Origin: Pseudodesulfovibrio senegalensis | Lineage (GTDB): Bacteria; Desulfobacterota; Desulfovibrionia; Desulfovibrionales; Desulfovibrionaceae | Assembly (NCBI RefSeq): GCF_008830225.1 | Contig: NZ_WAIE01000003.1 | Location: 248,001-312,000, forward strand | Reading direction: 5' to 3' | Length of the DNA stretch: 64,000 bases | Part shown: positions 1 through 10,566 of the stretch, piece by piece | How positions within the stretch are numbered: the stretch's first letter is position 1 | Layout of the letters: every line of letters begins with the position of its first letter | Translations under genes and position numbers: made by a program | Notes under the pieces: generated by a model | Seen by the model: the letters and a program-made list of their open reading frames with translations, nothing else | What the model was told of the DNA's origin: nothing | Databases searched by the model: none

Positions 1-84
1 CGACCCCGAGAAAGTCATGACAAGGAAAAATGTTATCAGAAGTCGGGTCACCGGCATCTCCATCGTTCGTGAGTCACGAATCAT
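1..84 (-). CDS. N-terminal fragment of an exported or membrane protein (runs off the window)
   Basis: Reading leftward from an ATG at position 84 there are 28 uninterrupted codons to the window edge. A GAGGG ribosome binding site lies about 5 bases upstream. The peptide has a short charged start (MIRDSRTMEMPVTR) and then a hydrophobic stretch (LLITFFLVMTF), as expected for a signal peptide or first membrane segment. The gene would be divergent from the DUF3124 gene, with about 96 bases between starts. Nothing more can be said about function from so short a piece; the open frame could also be chance. Confidence 0.45.
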   Translation of the reverse strand, partial: MIRDSRTMEMPVTRLLITFFLVMTFSGS

Positions 85-180
85 TATCACCCTCTTTTCG
101 GGCAGGCAAGCTCCCCTTGCCAACCTTTCCGCGAACGGGCATATGAAGACCATAAACAAAAAGACCGCATGGAGCTTGTC

Positions 181-651
181 ATGATCCGACGTTGTTTGCT
201 TACCGTGTTCGCCCTGACGCTGGCCGCAACCCCGGCCCTTGCTGAAACTGTCATTATCTCTTCGGGACAGACCGTATATGTTCCGGTATATTCCCATATA
301 TATCAGGGTATCAAGGCCCGGCCCTACAACCTGTCGGCCTTGCTCAGCATTCGCAATACCGATCCCTCCAACGCCATCACCGTTACTTCGGTGCGCTATT
401 ATGGTTCGGACGGTACGCTGGTGAAGAAGTTTCTGGAAGAGCCCGTGGTGGTGCAACCGCTGGCCACTGCCGAACACCTCATTATGGAGCGGGACACGTC
501 CGGCGGGTCTGGGGCCAATTTTCTGGTGCAATGGAACGCTTCCGGTCCGGTCAACGCCCCGCTGGTCCAGGCGGTCATGATCGGCACGGCCTCCACGCAG
601 GGAATATCCTTTGTGTGCGACGGCTGGGTCATCAGCGAAGACGGACGTTGA
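181..651 (+). CDS. DUF3124 family secreted protein
   Basis: A 156-residue protein with a clear Sec signal peptide (MIRRCLLTVFALTLAATPALA, cleavage after about residue 21). The mature part has the look of DUF3124, a small beta-rich periplasmic family of unknown function: the GQTVYVPVYSHIY segment, a conserved SIRNTD strand and the FVCDGWV end. The ATG at 181 is preferred over the in-frame ATG at 169 because GGAG lies 5-9 bases upstream of it and it begins the signal peptide directly. The gene converges on the 538-residue gene to its right. Family assignment is from recognition of the motifs; the function is not known. Confidence 0.75.
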   Translation: MIRRCLLTVFALTLAATPALAETVIISSGQTVYVPVYSHIYQGIKARPYNLSALLSIRNTDPSNAITVTSVRYYGSDGTLVKKFLEEPVVVQPLATAEHLIMERDTSGGSGANFLVQWNASGPVNAPLVQAVMIGTASTQGISFVCDGWVISEDGR

Positions 652-688
652 CGCGCCAGCGCATCCCGGCTCTTCGGCAGTTCCCGGA

Positions 689-2305
689 CTACGGCCGGGT
701 TCCCATCACTTGCAGCATGTCGGCCACGGTGGGGCCGGCTTCGCTGTTCCATGCCGTGCGTGCGTTGCCACGTTCCTGATCGGTTTGGACCAGTCCTGCC
801 CGCAACACGTTGGTCAGCGTTTTGCTCTGTCCGTTTTCGGTCATGGTGCCGTGTTGCACGGTTTCCACGAACAACACGTTGTTGTCGTCCCGGTTCATGA
901 CCTCGTGCGATCGCAATACTGCCTTCTTTTCCGAAACCCCGTCCCGGTAGCTTTCCTCGCCGTGCTCGCTGCTCAGCAGGATGCCCGGCACATCGTCTTC
1001 CGTGAGGGAACCGCCCGTGCGGAATCCGTTTTCCACGGGCAGGACGTTTTTTTGCGCGCGTTCGCTGTCCGTTTGGCGGGCAACGATTTTTCCGTCCCGG
1101 TATGTCTCGCTTTCCATGGATATCTGATACGGTCCCTTGCCGTTGAACTGGGCGTTGGCGTCTCCGGCGTCTTCATATTGGCTCAAGGCCATGCCCGTGG
1201 CCGCGTCCCCGTCATGCCTCATGAACCCGGAGGCCAGCATTTCCCCGGCGGCAAGTGGCTTGTCTCCGGCATATTCTTCGACCGGGACATGGGTGGACGA
1301 CAGCAGGTTGGGCCGCCGGTCCGGCAAAGGCTGCGTTCTGCTTTGCTCTGCGGTCAGGGTGCCGTGTGAATTTTTGACCAGCTCGCCCTGTGAGAACCAC
1401 CGCACGGAAAGCTCCTGCTTGAGAACAGGCACCTCGCCAAACTGTTTTTTCTTGGTGTCGATCCTGTCGGAAAACGAGGCCTCGCGCAGCCGCTCCCCGT
1501 CCTGATCGTATTCGGTCATGGAATAGGAGATTGCGGATTTTCCGTTCTGCATTTTTGACGTTCCGGGATTCTGGCCGGAGTTGAATTTGCCCGTCCGGTT
1601 GGTCTGCCGCCAGGAATCCGCCATATAGGAAGCCTGCGCCGTGCGCCGCAGTTTGCCGTCCTCGTATTCCTGCAGGTCTGCCCGGTAGGAGAGGTGCAGC
1701 GAATCGTCGGTCATGTGGTTGACCATGTCCTGCAGGCTGGTCGCGGTTGTTCCGAAGGCATCGGTGCCGATGCGCACATAGCTGGCGTCCAGCGTTGTGC
1801 TGTCCGTCATTTCGCGGATGATTTCGCCATGGTCGTACCACTGGATGCTGCGGTGCATGGCGGCGGTGGTATGCTTGGAGGCGTTATCGCCCAGCCCGGT
1901 GAGTGTGGTGCTCACGGTCTGTGTGACCCGGCCATTGTCGTCGTAATGCTCGACATCCGTGGTCATGGTCTCGCCATCCGTGGTCCCGGTCATTTTCTTG
2001 ACCAGCCGTCCGCCCTTGTATTCCTGCAAATGCATCTGGTTGTCTTCAAAGGAGACCACCTGCGTGCGGCCGTTGGCCAGCGTGGTGGTGCCTTCCCGGA
2101 AGCCGTAACGGGACTTCCAGACGTTTCCGCTGGTTTCCTCGGTCTGTGATTCCCGCTGGATTTGCGCCTCGCGGGAAAGCGAGACCGCGTCCCGGCCATC
2201 GGGTATTGCCATCGTGCGGTTTTTCGCGGAATCGGAGGAAACGGTACTCTCCGCAAGGCTGGTCGGGGCAAGCAGCTTCGGGCTAAAGGCAACGGGCGTG
2301 CTCAT
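689..2305 (-). CDS. hypothetical 538-residue protein with degenerate internal repeats
   Basis: No signal peptide or membrane segment is visible. The first 60 residues are Ser/Ala-rich and contain DAVSLSREAQIQ, a DxVxLSxEA-like stretch similar to short segments seen in flagellum-associated proteins such as FlgM (weak resemblance only). The rest holds at least seven degenerate copies of an aromatic-x-x-G-x-hydrophobic turn unit (EYKGGRLVKK, WYDHGEIIRE, EYEDGKLRRT, EYDQDGERLRE, WFSQGELVKN, TYRDGKIVAR, SYRDGVSEKK), spaced tens of residues apart, suggesting a repeated beta-strand/turn fold like MORN- or YwqK-type proteins. A good ribosome site (GAGGAGCC) precedes the ATG. It is transcribed away from secA's end and looks monocistronic. 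Function unknown. Confidence 0.7.
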   Translation of the reverse strand: MSTPVAFSPKLLAPTSLAESTVSSDSAKNRTMAIPDGRDAVSLSREAQIQRESQTEETSGNVWKSRYGFREGTTTLANGRTQVVSFEDNQMHLQEYKGGRLVKKMTGTTDGETMTTDVEHYDDNGRVTQTVSTTLTGLGDNASKHTTAAMHRSIQWYDHGEIIREMTDSTTLDASYVRIGTDAFGTTATSLQDMVNHMTDDSLHLSYRADLQEYEDGKLRRTAQASYMADSWRQTNRTGKFNSGQNPGTSKMQNGKSAISYSMTEYDQDGERLREASFSDRIDTKKKQFGEVPVLKQELSVRWFSQGELVKNSHGTLTAEQSRTQPLPDRRPNLLSSTHVPVEEYAGDKPLAAGEMLASGFMRHDGDAATGMALSQYEDAGDANAQFNGKGPYQISMESETYRDGKIVARQTDSERAQKNVLPVENGFRTGGSLTEDDVPGILLSSEHGEESYRDGVSEKKAVLRSHEVMNRDDNNVLFVETVQHGTMTENGQSKTLTNVLRAGLVQTDQERGNARTAWNSEAGPTVADMLQVMGTRP

Positions 2306-2413
2306 GGGTGGCTCCTCGGCAAGATGTGCGTGCGAATATTCATTGTGAACACAGCTGATATATGTTTTTCGGTATTCCTTCGGATAACTTTATAATGAGC
2401 GTCGACAAACGAC

Positions 2414-2446
2414 AAAAAAAGTCCACCGCCCCAAAGGGCGGCGGAC
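2414..2446 (-). terminator. rho-independent terminator of the glcD-glcF-secA operon
   Basis: On the minus strand a GC-rich hairpin (GTCCGCCGCCC / GGGCGGTGGAC, positions 2421-2446) is followed directly by a run of T residues (A-tract 2414-2420 on the plus strand). It lies 28 bases after the secA stop. Confidence 0.85.
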
Positions 2447-2473
2447 TGTGTAACGTATTTGCCGAAGGTCGGG

Positions 2474-5011
<2,538 letters not shown>

Positions 5012-5026
5012 TATATGTATATCTCC

Positions 5027-6175
5027 TTACTGAGGAATATCTGCGATGATTTCCAGCCAGTGTCCGGTTAGCGTTCCTGCCGGGGCTGTTGCCCCCAGCT
5101 GGGCGGCGCAGGCCGAGCAGCCCGTGAGCACGAGATCGGGGTTTCCCAGCCCCTGCCAGCACAGGGCGTTGACCGGATCGGCGGTGTCCGGGGCGCGCAG
5201 GCGCATGATGCCGCCGAATCCGCAACAGTCCCGGCCGTTCGGGACGTGCAGCCGCTCTTCAAGCAGGCCAGCAAGAAACATATGATCGCAATCGTTTTTG
5301 TCAACGTGGCAGGGACGATGGTAACCGATCCGCAGCGGCGCGTCTTCGGATACCACAAACCGCGTGCCGCGTAAAAGTTCGGACAGCGGGGTAATCGAGT
5401 CGAGCCAGTGGGCGGCTTCTTCCTCGTTTTGGGCATGGCGGGCGTGATCGGCCAGTCCTGCGTGGCAGGAAGCGCACAGGGTCACGATCATGGGTTTCCC
5501 GGCTTTGCGCCATGTCTCGAGGTTGTGCGTACGCATCTCGGCGGCATCCTTTGCGAATCCAGCGCCGGCAAGCCCGATGCCGCAGCAGCGGAACCGGTCC
5601 TTTCTGCGATTGGCCACGTCCATGCCCAGACCGTGCATCAGGGCCAGTGCCGTGTTCTGCCAGTCCGGCCGCACGAACCGGGCCGTGCACCCGGAAAAGA
5701 GCAACGCGGTTTTTCCCCGGTGCGTATGGGAAAATTCGTCGACCCGTGCGAATCGTCCGGGCCGGTCCCCGGATTTGAGCAGGGTCAGGGCCTTGAGCAT
5801 GGGGGCCAGCTTTTCCGGCTGGAATGTGTCGGGCATGAGCCGTGCGGCCATTCCTGTTCCGGACCACAATTCCCGCGCCCGTTTGAGCCATGTTTTCCAG
5901 AGCCAGCCCGCAAAGCCCGGATGCGCGGCCCGCAGCGAGGCCACCATGGCGGGCACGTCCACGCCCTGCGGGCATTTCTCCTTGCAGCGGCCGCAGCCGA
6001 GGCACAGCCCGGCCAGTTGGGCCGCACTTTTCTGGTTCAGCAGTCCGGGTTCGGAGCGCAGCAGGGCCGCGAGGTCGGCCTTGGCGCGCGGGGAGAGTTC
6101 CTCGCGCCCTGTGGCGCGCAGCAGCGGGCAGACCTCCATGCATTTGCCGCACAGGATGCAGTTGTTGTCGGCCAT
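5027..6175 (-). CDS. glcF: GlcF-type Fe-S oxidoreductase subunit with CCG domains
   Basis: A 382-residue Fe-S protein expected to pass electrons from the partner flavoprotein to the membrane quinone or another carrier during oxidation of a 2-hydroxyacid such as glycolate or D-lactate. The N-terminus carries two [4Fe-4S] motifs (CILCGKCMEVCP at about residues 6-17 and CLGCGRCKEKCP near 58). Two CCG domains follow, with SGC...CCGIG...CASCH and RPCH...CCGFGG...TGCSAC. This is the architecture of GlcF and of the D-lactate dehydrogenase Fe-S subunit; the sequence alone does not separate the two. It begins 6 bases after the FAD subunit gene ends and is followed after 15 bases by secA. Confidence 0.85.
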   Translation of the reverse strand: MADNNCILCGKCMEVCPLLRATGREELSPRAKADLAALLRSEPGLLNQKSAAQLAGLCLGCGRCKEKCPQGVDVPAMVASLRAAHPGFAGWLWKTWLKRARELWSGTGMAARLMPDTFQPEKLAPMLKALTLLKSGDRPGRFARVDEFSHTHRGKTALLFSGCTARFVRPDWQNTALALMHGLGMDVANRRKDRFRCCGIGLAGAGFAKDAAEMRTHNLETWRKAGKPMIVTLCASCHAGLADHARHAQNEEEAAHWLDSITPLSELLRGTRFVVSEDAPLRIGYHRPCHVDKNDCDHMFLAGLLEERLHVPNGRDCCGFGGIMRLRAPDTADPVNALCWQGLGNPDLVLTGCSACAAQLGATAPAGTLTGHWLEIIADIPQ

Positions 6176-6181
6176 GGTTCC

Positions 6182-7561
6182 CTACCAGCCCTTGCCCGGG
6201 TTCATGATGCCGTGCGGGTCGAAAACGCGCTTGATGCCGTTCATGACGTCCTGTTCGGACGGGCCGAGCTGTCCGTCCACGAACGCGGCCTTGGTCAGGC
6301 CCGTGCCGTGCTCGCCCGAGATGGTGCCGCCCAGCGAAAGGGCCAGTGCAAAGACCTCTTCCTTGGCCTTGTGTGCGTTTTCCCGTTCCTCGGGCCAGGA
6401 GGCGTTGTGCATGATGTTCACGTGGATGTTGCCGTCGCCCAGATGCCCGAAACACATGATGGGCAGGCTCAGGCGGACGGAAATCTCGTGTACGGCCTCC
6501 ACTGCCTTGGCCACCTGTCCGCGCGGCACGGCAATGTCCTCGCCCATCTTGTCCGGCCGCAGGTTGAAGGAGGCCGGGCTGATGGAGCGGCGCACGTCCC
6601 AGAGCGCTTTCTCATCCGGTCCGCGTCCTGTGAGCAGGCTTTCCGGGCGCACGTTCCCGAGCGCGGATTCCAGCCGCTGCAGTTCGAGGTCCACGGCCTG
6701 TTTCGAGCCGTCGGTCTGGATGAGCAGGGCGGCCTGCGTGTTTTCGGAAAACGGCGATGAACCGGCCCCGCGCAGGGCGTTGATGGTGGCGCTGTCCATG
6801 AATTCCAGCGCCGCGGGCAGGATGCCGGCGTTGAAAATGGCGGCGGCCCCGTCCATGGCTGCGCGCATGGTGGTGAATCCGGCCAGCAGCGAGGCCGTGG
6901 TTTCGGGCAGGGGCAGCAGCTTGAGGGTCAGCCGGGTCATGATACCCAGCTTGCCTGCCGAGCCCGCGAACAGCCGGGTCAGGTCCAGCCCGACCACGTC
7001 CTTGTGGGTGCGGCCTCCGGTTTTGAGCACGCGTCCGCCCGGCAGCACGGCCTCAAGCCCCAGCACATAGTCGCGGGTCACGCCGTATTTCACGGCGCGC
7101 AGTCCGCCCGCGCAGGTGGCCACGTTGCCGCCCAGGGTGGAAAATCCCGAGCTGGCCGGGTCCGGCGGATAGAACATGCCCTTGGCAGCGGCAGCGGCCT
7201 GCAGGTCGGCGGTGACCGCGCCCGGCTCCACCTCGGCCACGAAATCGCTTGGGTCCACGTCCAGAATCCGGTTCATGCGCAGCATGGAGACCACCACGCC
7301 CGGCTGCACGGGCACGGCATTGCCCACGGTGCCGGTGCCGCGCGCCCGGGTGTACACGGGCATGCGTTCGGATTGCGCCCAGCGCAGCAGTTCTTCCACC
7401 TGCTCCCTGTTGCCGGGCCGCACCACGGCCAGCGGCATGGACCGCAGGCGGCTGCCGTCCGTGGAAAACGCCGCCATGGCTTCCGGCGAAAGCAGGCAGT
7501 CGTCCCCGGGAAAGAGGTCGGTCAGGAAGCGTTGCTGCGCTGTGGCGAGTTTCTTGGTCAT
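6182..7561 (-). CDS. glcD: FAD-linked 2-hydroxyacid oxidase subunit (GlcD / D-lactate dehydrogenase type)
   Basis: The 459-residue protein has the FAD_binding_4 (PCMH) fold followed by the FAD-oxidase C domain, as in GlcD and D-lactate dehydrogenases. Seen in order: RPGNREQVEELLRWA at about residues 49-63, the pyrophosphate-binding RGTGTVGNAV segment, PPDPASSGFSTLGGNVATCAGG, and C-terminal FGHLGDGNIHVN and SGEHGTGLTK, which line the flavin and substrate site. It heads an operon with the Fe-S subunit and secA. The substrate is most likely D-lactate or glycolate, both used by Desulfovibrio; this is an inference from family and host. Confidence 0.88.
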   Translation of the reverse strand: MTKKLATAQQRFLTDLFPGDDCLLSPEAMAAFSTDGSRLRSMPLAVVRPGNREQVEELLRWAQSERMPVYTRARGTGTVGNAVPVQPGVVVSMLRMNRILDVDPSDFVAEVEPGAVTADLQAAAAAKGMFYPPDPASSGFSTLGGNVATCAGGLRAVKYGVTRDYVLGLEAVLPGGRVLKTGGRTHKDVVGLDLTRLFAGSAGKLGIMTRLTLKLLPLPETTASLLAGFTTMRAAMDGAAAIFNAGILPAALEFMDSATINALRGAGSSPFSENTQAALLIQTDGSKQAVDLELQRLESALGNVRPESLLTGRGPDEKALWDVRRSISPASFNLRPDKMGEDIAVPRGQVAKAVEAVHEISVRLSLPIMCFGHLGDGNIHVNIMHNASWPEERENAHKAKEEVFALALSLGGTISGEHGTGLTKAAFVDGQLGPSEQDVMNGIKRVFDPHGIMNPGKGW

Positions 7562-7653
7562 GGTGCCTTGCGTTGGTTGGCAAAAATGGTGGCAAAAAGG
7601 TACGGCCCGGCCTGCTCCCTGTCAACGGAAAGCAGGTGTGCCGGGATTTCGGG

Positions 7654-9057
7654 CTATCCGGCCACGGCCCGGGCATGGAAGCGGCAGGTAGTGTCCTGCC
7701 ACCAGATGAAGCCCAGTTCCGCGTCCGCATACCACGCGGCGGTGTAGGACTTGGTGTCCGCGCTCCAGAGCCGCGCCTTGTGCGGGTCGAACACGGATTC
7801 GATGCAGAAGCGGCCCGGCTCGCTGGCCCCGGTGAACAGGGTGCACAGTTCTTCCACCGTGGGCAAGCGCCAGTCCGTGCGTCCGCCGAGCCTGTTTCTG
7901 TTCAGTCGGCGCACGTGGGCTTCGGCCTTGTGGCGGCTCAGGGCGAAGCGGGAGCCGCCCTGTTCCCAGAGCAGGCCTGTGCAGGAGTCGAGCACCGTGC
8001 CGTTGTTTTTGTCCTCGAAACCGCCGCAACCGTACTGTTTTGGCCGCCAGAGTTCGTCCAGCCCGAAGGTTTGCTGCGCCGTGCGCGTGCCGGTTTTGAG
8101 CGGCTCGCTGCGCGGCTTCCAGTCCTGTTTGCGGCGCGGCACGGTTTCCTCGTCGAAAAAGGAGCAGACCGAATCGCGGTGCGCGCGCCAGTGGTCGGCC
8201 AAATCCCCAAGCCCGTCCAGCATGGCCCGGGCATGGGCAAAGCGTTTGTCCGGGTCCGGGGCCAGCGCGGTCTGGAAAAAGGCGTCCCAGCGTTGGTCGA
8301 GGTCCGGGTGCAGGTCCGAGACCGTGCGGCCCGCGCCGCCCTGGTCCGGCAGCCTGCCCGTGAGCATGCGGAACAGGGTCACGCCCACGGAATAGCAGTC
8401 GGCCCGTGCGTCCGCCTTGTCCGGGTCGGCCTCTTGCTCGGGCGCGGTGTAGTAGGGCGAGCCCACCACCATGGACTTGTGCCCTTTTGTGGGTTCGCCG
8501 CGCAAACGGCTCAGGCCGAAGTCGATGAGCTTGACCCGGTCGCGCCCGTTGTCCCGGTCCGCGAGCATGACGTTGAAGGGCTTCACGTCCCGGTGCACGA
8601 TGCCTTCATAGTGCAGCCGGTCCAGCCCGGCCAGCATCTGGGCCGCGATGTCCAGCGAGCGGTCCGCGCCCAGCAGCCGGGAGGGTCGCTCCACCTCGTA
8701 GTTCTCGCCCATGAGCACGCCGAGGTTGTTGCAGTAGTAGCCCATGGAAAAATGCGGCGGGGTGCGCCCGGCCAGTTCTTCCGGCTCCATGTCCTCGTGC
8801 CCTTGGGGCAGCGGTTCGCCCGGGTCCACGTCCAGTATGGAGGCCACGTTGGGGTGCTCGATGCCCGCCATGGTCACGGCTTCCTGCAGAAACATTTCTT
8901 CCACGGCCCCAAGGCCCATGACGTCGGCCATGATTTCCGCGGGCCGGCAGACCTTGAGGGCCACGATGCGCCCGGCAACGGGCATGGCCGCCTTGTAGAC
9001 CGCGCCCATGCCGCCGCGCCCCAGCAGGCCGAGAATGGTATAGCGTCCGATGTACAT
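7654..9057 (-). CDS. soluble Ser/Thr protein kinase with C-terminal DUF1566 (Lcl) domain
   Basis: Residues 1-280 form a complete Hanks-type kinase: glycine-rich loop GLLGRGGMGAVYKA, VALK lysine, catalytic HRDVKPFNVML, DFGLSR and the GSPYYTAPEQ activation segment. The rest, from about residue 335, is a DUF1566/Lcl domain (CTGLLWEQGG, TDWRLPTVEEL, WSADTKSY), usually found in secreted or surface proteins. No membrane segment is seen between them, so this DUF1566 domain is presumably cytoplasmic and may be a sensory or substrate-binding module. Its ATG directly follows the tautomerase stop codon (TAAATG), implying translational coupling. Substrates are unknown and no phosphatase gene is adjacent. 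Confidence 0.9.
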   Translation of the reverse strand: MYIGRYTILGLLGRGGMGAVYKAAMPVAGRIVALKVCRPAEIMADVMGLGAVEEMFLQEAVTMAGIEHPNVASILDVDPGEPLPQGHEDMEPEELAGRTPPHFSMGYYCNNLGVLMGENYEVERPSRLLGADRSLDIAAQMLAGLDRLHYEGIVHRDVKPFNVMLADRDNGRDRVKLIDFGLSRLRGEPTKGHKSMVVGSPYYTAPEQEADPDKADARADCYSVGVTLFRMLTGRLPDQGGAGRTVSDLHPDLDQRWDAFFQTALAPDPDKRFAHARAMLDGLGDLADHWRAHRDSVCSFFDEETVPRRKQDWKPRSEPLKTGTRTAQQTFGLDELWRPKQYGCGGFEDKNNGTVLDSCTGLLWEQGGSRFALSRHKAEAHVRRLNRNRLGGRTDWRLPTVEELCTLFTGASEPGRFCIESVFDPHKARLWSADTKSYTAAWYADAELGFIWWQDTTCRFHARAVAG

Positions 9058-9255
9058 TTATTTGTCCGGGAAGCGTTCGGAGCACAGCTCGCCGGACGCG
9101 CCCCAGTTTTCCTTGTCCTTTTCGTCGATGAGCACGGTCACGGCCTCGGGCGGGCAGTCGAGTATGCGGCAGGCCTCGCGGGTCAGGCTGTGTATGAAAT
9201 CCTTTTTTTGCTCTCTGGAAAGTCCTTTCCAGGTTTCAACGCGCAGGATGGGCAT
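9058..9255 (-). CDS. 4-oxalocrotonate tautomerase family protein
   Basis: A 65-residue protein starting MPILRVETWKG; after removal of the initiator Met, Pro1 would be the general base of the tautomerase superfamily. The length and the pattern with SREQKKDFIHSLTREACRIL and EAVTVLIDEKDKENWGASG match the small 4-OT family, which forms hexamers or trimers of dimers. The ATG at 9255 is chosen over an upstream in-frame ATG because an AAGGAG site lies just before it and because Pro must be residue 2. It is cotranscribed with the kinase gene that follows without a gap; the biological link is unclear. Confidence 0.85.
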   Translation of the reverse strand: MPILRVETWKGLSREQKKDFIHSLTREACRILDCPPEAVTVLIDEKDKENWGASGELCSERFPDK

Positions 9256-9435
9256 GGTCGGCTCCTTGTTTGGCTTCATTCTTGGATAACCGACCGCACT
9301 GCTTTCTGTCGAGGTTCTGCCGTGCACATTTCGGCACAGGTTTGCGGCAGTCACCGAATTCCTTTATGGGCATGTTGTGAGTGGAATAGCATGTGCGGCC
9401 CTGTCTTGGGGGCCGCAAACCCTCGGGAGGCCAAT

Positions 9436-10503
9436 ATGAGTAGTTGTTTTCGAGCGTTGCGTTGTTGTCGCGGTGCGGCGCTTTTCATGGCTGCGGCCCT
9501 GTTTTCGTTTGTTGCGTGGGGCGGCCTTGCGCAGGCGGCTCCCAATGCCGTGCTGCTGGATCAGGGGGCAAAGGGCATAGACCCGGGCGAGGCCCGCGTT
9601 CCCGCCACCGTGCCGGGCAAGAAGAAACTGCAGCTGGATACGGAAAAATACGAAAAGGTTCTGCCCCGGCCCAACGGGACCGCCATTGACGCGGCCGAAC
9701 CCGCCAACGACAGCCGGGAAACGGCCGTGAGTCTGGACGAGGGCGTTTTTGCCGCCGAGGTGGGCGGGGACGATGCCGCGGACTTCATCCACCTGCCCGC
9801 GGACCTTGAACCGGACGGGTACGGAACCCTGCTGCATGTTTATGTGTGGAGCGGCGACGTGCGCCTTGAACTCTACGGCCCGGACCTGCCCAACTATCCG
9901 TCCACGCCGCTGGCGCAGGGCAAGTCCGTGTGGATCGGCCTCAAGAAAAATGCGGACTGTGCCGTCAAGGTGGTTTCCGAAACCGGGGACCCGGCACGGT
10001 ACATGATTTCGGCGGTGGCCACGCCGCTGGGCGACCCGGACGAGCCCAACGACCACTGGACCGCGGGCGAACCCACGCACCTTTCGTGGAACGCGGCCCA
10101 TGCCGGAAGATTCGGCGGCATCACCGGCGGCCCGCCGCCCGCGCCGCAGCCCAATATCGATTATTACGACTTTCAACTGACCAGACCGGCCAACCTGAGT
10201 GTTCGCCTGACCGGCGCGAACCTTCCGGACGGTGCGCGCGTGCGCCTGACCCTGTTCAATCCGCAGGTGTCCTCGTCCCCGGCCTGCGCCAACGGCGCAT
10301 GGGGAAAGTGCGACGTGACCGGAACCGCGCAGGGCGCGACCCTGAACGTGAACATGACGGGATTGGATTTTTCCTCATTCCCGGCCGGAACATGGCGTGT
10401 GTCTGCGCGCGTGGTGGGCAGTTCGCGGGACTGGTGCGGCAGCGGCCAGCCGCCAAAATGCTATACGCAGCCGTATTCCATCCGCATAACCAGAAGTCAC
10501 TGA
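9436..10503 (+). CDS. secreted protein with two PPC-like beta domains
   Basis: A 355-residue protein with a long signal peptide (hydrophobic AALFMAAALFSFVAWGGLA, cleavage near AQA, about residue 34). The mature part has two modules that both open with a P(A/E)N/DEPND-like turn (EPANDSRETAVSL and DPDEPNDHWTAGE) and continue as beta strands ending in sequences such as DYYDFQLTRPANLSVRLTG. This resembles bacterial pre-peptidase C-terminal (PPC) domains, here without any protease domain. Four Cys near the C-terminus (CANGAWGKC and CGSGQPPKC) could form disulfides. The ATG at 9436 follows GGGAGG. The gene stands alone and ends in a clear terminator. Function unknown; a cell-surface or periplasmic binding role is inferred. 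Confidence 0.75.
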   Translation: MSSCFRALRCCRGAALFMAAALFSFVAWGGLAQAAPNAVLLDQGAKGIDPGEARVPATVPGKKKLQLDTEKYEKVLPRPNGTAIDAAEPANDSRETAVSLDEGVFAAEVGGDDAADFIHLPADLEPDGYGTLLHVYVWSGDVRLELYGPDLPNYPSTPLAQGKSVWIGLKKNADCAVKVVSETGDPARYMISAVATPLGDPDEPNDHWTAGEPTHLSWNAAHAGRFGGITGGPPPAPQPNIDYYDFQLTRPANLSVRLTGANLPDGARVRLTLFNPQVSSSPACANGAWGKCDVTGTAQGATLNVNMTGLDFSSFPAGTWRVSARVVGSSRDWCGSGQPPKCYTQPYSIRITRSH

Positions 10504-10529
10504 GCCGGAACGAAAATGTCTTGAATCGG

Positions 10530-10560
10530 GCGGGGAGGGGAAACCCTCTCCGCTTTTTTT
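10530..10560 (+). terminator. rho-independent terminator after the PPC-like secreted protein gene
   Basis: A 10-bp stem with one mismatch (GCGGGGAGGG / CCCTCTCCGC) and a short A-rich loop is followed by seven T residues at 10554-10560, 27 bases after the stop codon. Confidence 0.85.
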
Positions 10561-10566
10561 GCGTTG

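Noticed and set aside
7249-9435. Long plus-strand open frame upstream of the secreted PPC-like protein
   Set aside because: It runs opposite the kinase and glcD genes and gives Arg/Pro/His-rich sequence. The real start is at 9436 with a ribosome site and signal peptide.
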